Notes under the pieces: generated by a model | The model's database searches: none | Seen by the model: the letters and a program-made list of their open reading frames with translations, nothing else | What the model was told of the DNA's origin: nothing | Translations under genes and position numbers: made by a program | From: Adineta vaga | Lineage: Eukaryota; Rotifera | Direction of reading: 5' to 3' | Length of the DNA stretch: 64,000 nt | NCBI GenBank assembly: GCA_021613535.1 | Contig: CP075493.1 | Coordinates: 6,262,001 to 6,326,000 of the forward strand | Part shown: positions 59,698-64,000 of the stretch, in pieces | How positions within the stretch are numbered: position 1 is the stretch's first letter | How the letters are laid out: each line of letters begins with the position of its first letter

Positions 59698-62148
59698 ATG
59701 CGGATGAATCAACAATATCCAACAAGACAAAATGGCTTTCCAGCCAGACAAAAATATAATAATAAAAATAATGACCAACAACGTCATCAACATCAACAAC
59801 AAGCAGCACCGAAACAAGAATTTAAACCGGTTGCTATATTAAAACGTGGCGATCCATCAGGAACCACCGTTGTTAATAAAGATGAAAGTCAATCGAAAGA
59901 GAACATTTCAGCAAATGGACAACAAACAAAACCAATAAGTTATAGAGTATATATCATTTTTTCGTTTCTACTTTTTACATCAGTATCATCCAAATCTGAT
60001 CATTGGAAATAAGATTTGATTGATTTCATAGGAAAATAGTTCCTTGACATGATCTTGAATGTTGAAAACTTGCTAGAACTAAACTAACTAAACTTAGAAA
60101 CTGATGTTTGCAAAAAAAAGAAAGATTCTTTTCACGTTGTAAATATATTGATTCTATTGAAAATTTCTCATTTTAAATAAGTTTTAATCTATAATAATTT
60201 CTTAAACAGTTGATCACACAACAGCAACAACAACAACCACAACCTTCGATACCCATAATTTTATCTTCAACAAAACCTCAATCAAATGCTTCACCTCCAG
60301 TAGGAAGTCCTTCAATATCTACACCTGCACCTCCGACACCTTCAGCAGTTCCAGTAACAACACCTACAGCTATAAATTCCGTTAATGTTCCATCAACTCC
60401 TTCGCTTCCACCTGTTGTTCATCGACCAAGTGGACCAATAAATTTAACACGTTCAACTTCTACACTGGCATCTCCATCATTAACTCAAGTACAACATGAT
60501 CAACATATTCAATCGATTAATACTCGTTTATTGTCATCTTCAATGACAATGAAATCGTCATTAAAATTAATCGATGATTCTTTAACATGGTGTGAAAATG
60601 GACAATTAAATAATTACTTACAAGATTCTGATGGTTTCGTTGTTATTGGCGCTATTGGAAGAGAAAAAGTCGGTAAATCAACATTACTTTCATTATTAGG
60701 TGGAAATCAATTCATTGATGAAGATCGTTTAATGATATTTCCTGCTGCATCATCGAATTCACAAAAAATTACACGTGGTATTGATGTTTACATCACCAAT
60801 GAACAAACAATTCTTTTAGATACTCAACCATTATTAAGTTCTCAATTACATCAACAACAAATTTTACAATCTTCGAATGATTATCATCATTCTCAACAGC
60901 AACAACAACAACAACAACAATCATTAGCAATACCACATTATTGGCAACAACAAAATGATCCTCGATCAATGTTCATTGATAATATATTAGAATTACAAAC
61001 ATTAGAAATTATTGCTTTTATATTAGCTGTCTGCCATGTTGTTCTCATTGTTGAAGATCAATTTGCCGATCCATATTTATATCGTTTATTACAATTAGCA
61101 GAAATCTTACGACCAGTTTTAAAACGTAATTCTAATGAAATTATTCGTACACATTCACCACATATTGTTTTCATATTAAATAAATGTAATAATTATATTT
61201 CACCTCAAGAACGTTTATTAATCAAACGTTCATTAGTACAAATGATGATGGATACACATTTTCGAATCTATTCATCATTAAAACAAACCAATAAAATTAA
61301 GATACAAACAAATTTAAAACATATTGTTTCGGATTTCAAACAACAAGAATTAAATGAAAATCTATTAGTGAAATTATTACAACAGATGAAAATCAATGAA
61401 AATAATGATGAAGATTTTGATGAAATAAATAAAGTAAATAAATCATTCAAGTCTTTTTTTTCTTTCGAATAGAAAATTTTATATCTATCTTATGACATCT
61501 ATTATAAGAGTTTATAACGTTAAAGATATAATCGACAAATAGATTCTTCATCTCCGAGAACTTTTTTCCGTACTCGAACGTAGCTTTTGTAAACATTGTC
61601 TGTTAGATTTCTTAGAAATATTTTACTTTCATCTATCGTTCTCATTAGAAGAATATCACATTGTTCAGCGTAAATATTTGATCGTAGTATAGTTTTTGTC
61701 TCTAATTCATGATTATTTTATTTTAGGAAAGTGATCTGAGCAATGATCCTGACGATAATTTCGATGAGAAACGTAAGTCAAACTTGTCGATAACTTTTAA
61801 ATAGATAATGTATTTTGTTTGTAGATATAAATTACGATCATGTGAATACAATATTTATTCCACGTCGCGATTTTCGAGATTCTCATTCATCTCATTGGCA
61901 ATCACGTTTTCTTGGTTTTTCAAATGCTGATTCGATTGTTCGACAACTTCGACAACAATTACTTGCTATTGATCGTCCTCATATTGAACAATGTCAAACT
62001 CAACGTGCTTGGTTAACACATGCATCTCGTGTATGGGATATGATAACGAAATCGAGTCAGGTAGAAAAGAATGATTTCAATTTGATTTCTATATATGAAA
62101 TTCTTCGGATTTGTTTAGTTGGCTGATTTTAGTCGTTTATTAACATGA
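59698..62148 (+). CDS. SMG9: SMG9, nonsense-mediated mRNA decay factor
   Basis: With SMG8, SMG9 regulates the SMG1 kinase that phosphorylates UPF1. Exons: 59698-59946, 60210-61433, 61727-61772, 61825-62060, 62119-62148; phases agree; 594 aa. N-terminal 160 residues: Gln/Pro/Thr/Ser-rich and disordered, as in animal SMG9. GTPase-like fold: DGFVVIGAIGREKVGKSTLL (P-loop GxxxxGKS); IFPAASSNSQKITRGIDVYI (switch I region); ILLDTQPLLS (DTxP where GTPases have DxxG); and HIVFILNKCN. C-terminus: HWQSRFLGF...[15 protein letters not shown]...RAWLTHASRVWDMITKSS|LADFSRLL, closely matching the human end WFHYAARIWDGVRKSSALAEYSRLL. The last coding exon is only 30 nt. A (CAA)n-encoded Gln run sits near residue 230 of the second exon. 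Confidence 0.94.
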
Positions 62149-64000
62149 AATCATTGAAAATCAATGTCCATTCATAAGGACAACTATGGTAAATGAGCAA
62201 TATTAATAAAACAATCTGCATGGCAAATGATTGCTGACCGAGCAAAATAAAATCAAAAACAAAAATCGGCATGCACGTGCATGATGAGAAAGAAAATATT
62301 ATCAAAATCTATCATTGAAATGACCTTCAAGAAGATAATTCGACAAAAAATACTCCAAAATATAAAATAGTCTTCTAATACAAGACTATTATTCTTTGTC
62401 ATGGTCATTAATTCTTTTTTTCTCTTTTCTTTGATATTTTGCTTCTCTTCTCTCTGTTCTTTCGTTTTTGATCTTAACATATTTTTCCTTCTCTCTGGAT
62501 TGACGAGTTTGTTTCCACATACGTTTATTTTTTGGGTTTCTTCATCAAATCATATTGAAAGAAAAAACAACATATACAAAGATTAAAATAACTATATTAC
62601 TTTATATTTGTTCTCTCTCTCTCCTTTTCTTTTCTTTTCTTTTCTCCATGTATTCAAGTGTGCACGTATTATTTACTTATTTGTTATTATTCATCATATT
62701 TGTTTTCTTTACAGTTTCTTTTTCTCCTTTTGATTCGATATATCTATGCTTATGCTCGGTTTGTTTGTTTGATCTAATAAAGAAACAGAAAAAAAAAGTT
62801 GCGCTAAATTCGACTTCGTGATAATAAGAGCAATGATATATTGGTATTAAATGTCATCAACGTAATATTGACTCATTCAATATATGATCATAACATTTCG
62901 AATGTTTTTTATCCTCTTCCCAGGTTTCCAATTAGCTCTTACATATGGTCTCAAACAAATATGTTGATAGAAAGATTAGTGTTTAATCAAAAAACTTGAA
63001 TCGGTTTCGTATGAAAATCTGATTCGACGAATGAGAATATGTTTTGATAACTTCATCAATGAATATAACATCTGTAGTTTTAAGAGAATTTATCGATGAT
63101 GAGAAAATCCTTTTTCCTAATCGTAGAAAATGTTTTACCCATAGATTCGTCTATATCAAAACAAAAGAACAGGAAGTTTGAGAGATAGTAACATGTTTAG
63201 CTAAGAGATATCGTATTATTCTATTATCCGTCGACACCCAGTCAATAGAAGATCCCACTAACGAGTTATCGTTTCCTGATATATTTTTTTGTTCTTTATC
63301 AAAAATATAATAATATATAACTACTACTACCACCACCACCCACACATTGTAGTCTTCAGTGGCAACAAATCTTCTTGATTGATTGTTTCTTTTGCTAATA
63401 CATCAGTTACAATACAATGAATTCAATTAATAGAAACAAATTATCTCTAACTAAATTTTCAATGAATAGAAATTAATAATTGATAGAAGACCTTTTCTTA
63501 ATCTTGCTAATATAAACTAATTAATGAAAAAAATGAATCAATATATTCATGAAAAATCAATGTCATAGACTCGAAGTAGAAATTGATCGATTAGATTGAT
63601 GATACTCTAGTGTGTGTAAAACAAGCTTGCTGTTGATGTCAATCAGAAACCAAATACCAGTATGGATAATTGAAAAGAATAAGAGAAAAACTGAAGACAT
63701 ATAAGCTTTATAATCGAATGAGACAAAACCGATTTTCTTCGTTTTTCTCTCTTTCTCATAAATACACACATGTCCTATACTGTTTTTATGTCCTTGTATT
63801 GACAATCATATTATCTATTTAGATAAAAATTTATTTGAATTTTTGATAGTTTTTTTTCTCTTTCTTTCTCACTATCACTCTCTCTCTCTCTCTTTCTCTC
63901 TCTTTCGCTTCCGTAAATGAACCGAGAAGGTAGAAAAAAACACGATTGCTGACATTGATTGAATTTCCGTTTGTGATAGAAGAGAGAAGGAACAGAATAA
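62149..64000. other. Intergenic region, no gene recognised
   Basis: 1.85 kb. SMG9 3' UTR, then AT-rich DNA with pyrimidine tracts at 62612-62645 and 63850-63907 ((TC)n). A (CCA)n-like stretch near 63325-63342. No exon with convincing protein similarity on either strand. Confidence 0.55.
63850..63907. repeat. (TC)n pyrimidine tract
   Basis: Nearly uninterrupted TC/TTTC repeats. Confidence 0.85.

Noticed and set aside
62401-62821. Plus-strand hydrophobic open frames after SMG9
   Set aside because: Pyrimidine-tract sequence yields Ser/Leu/Phe-rich frames; no homologous protein pattern.

Overview
This is a gene-dense, AT-rich stretch of nuclear DNA from an invertebrate animal. Nearly all introns are 45-95 nt GT-AG introns with short T-rich acceptors. 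The gene set is metazoan: a cysteine-string RGS protein, an anoctamin, an FGD-type RhoGEF, MAX, NELF-B, SMG9, a Ski/Sno-like protein, an RNF216-like RBR ligase, Ku70 and MCM6. The small introns, AT-rich codons and many acceptor-like TAG motifs just before start codons fit a bdelloid rotifer. That assignment is inference; I cannot search a database. Exon joins below were made by hand, checking that phases agree.

Layout. 0-9.4 kb: 3' end of a long-chain acyl-CoA synthetase (+), a small LisH-like protein (+), three tandem related U-box genes (+), and a TALE-like homeobox gene (-). 9.6-10.6 kb: a small coiled-coil gene (+). 12-15.2 kb: an RGS-RZ (RGS17/19/20-type) gene (-) with two alternative first coding exons. 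15.2-19.2 kb is microsatellite-rich DNA without a recognisable gene. 19.2-21.3 kb: an unrecognised seven-exon gene (-). 22-33 kb: a block of + strand genes, MCM6, Ku70, purine nucleoside phosphorylase and an anoctamin-10-like channel/scramblase. 33.2-39.9 kb: a - strand run of RNF216-like RBR ligase (with a lipocalin-like gene nested in an intron), an Mpo1-like ER dioxygenase and a long coiled-coil protein, separated by 157 and 61 nt. 41.9-45.2 kb: a divergent Ski/Sno-like gene (+). 45.9-49.4 kb: an unrecognised coiled-coil gene (-) and a CFAP97-like gene (-). 50.3-52.1 kb: an EF-hand, proline-rich structural-type protein (+) with an apparent C-terminal frameshift. 52.3-59.2 kb: FGD-like RhoGEF/PH/FYVE, NELF-B and MAX, all on -. 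59.7-62.1 kb: SMG9 (+). 62.1-64 kb holds no gene I can support.

Most genes are unrelated housekeeping or signalling genes. Functional themes are replication and break repair (MCM6, Ku70), RNA polymerase II pausing and transcription (NELF-B, MAX, Ski-like), NMD (SMG9), ubiquitination (three U-box genes, RNF216-like) and G-protein/Rho signalling (RGS, FGD). The oddest features are a 5-nt microexon in the phosphorylase gene, the alternative RGS first exons, the nested gene, the operon-like gene spacing and a single-base frameshift in an EF-hand.
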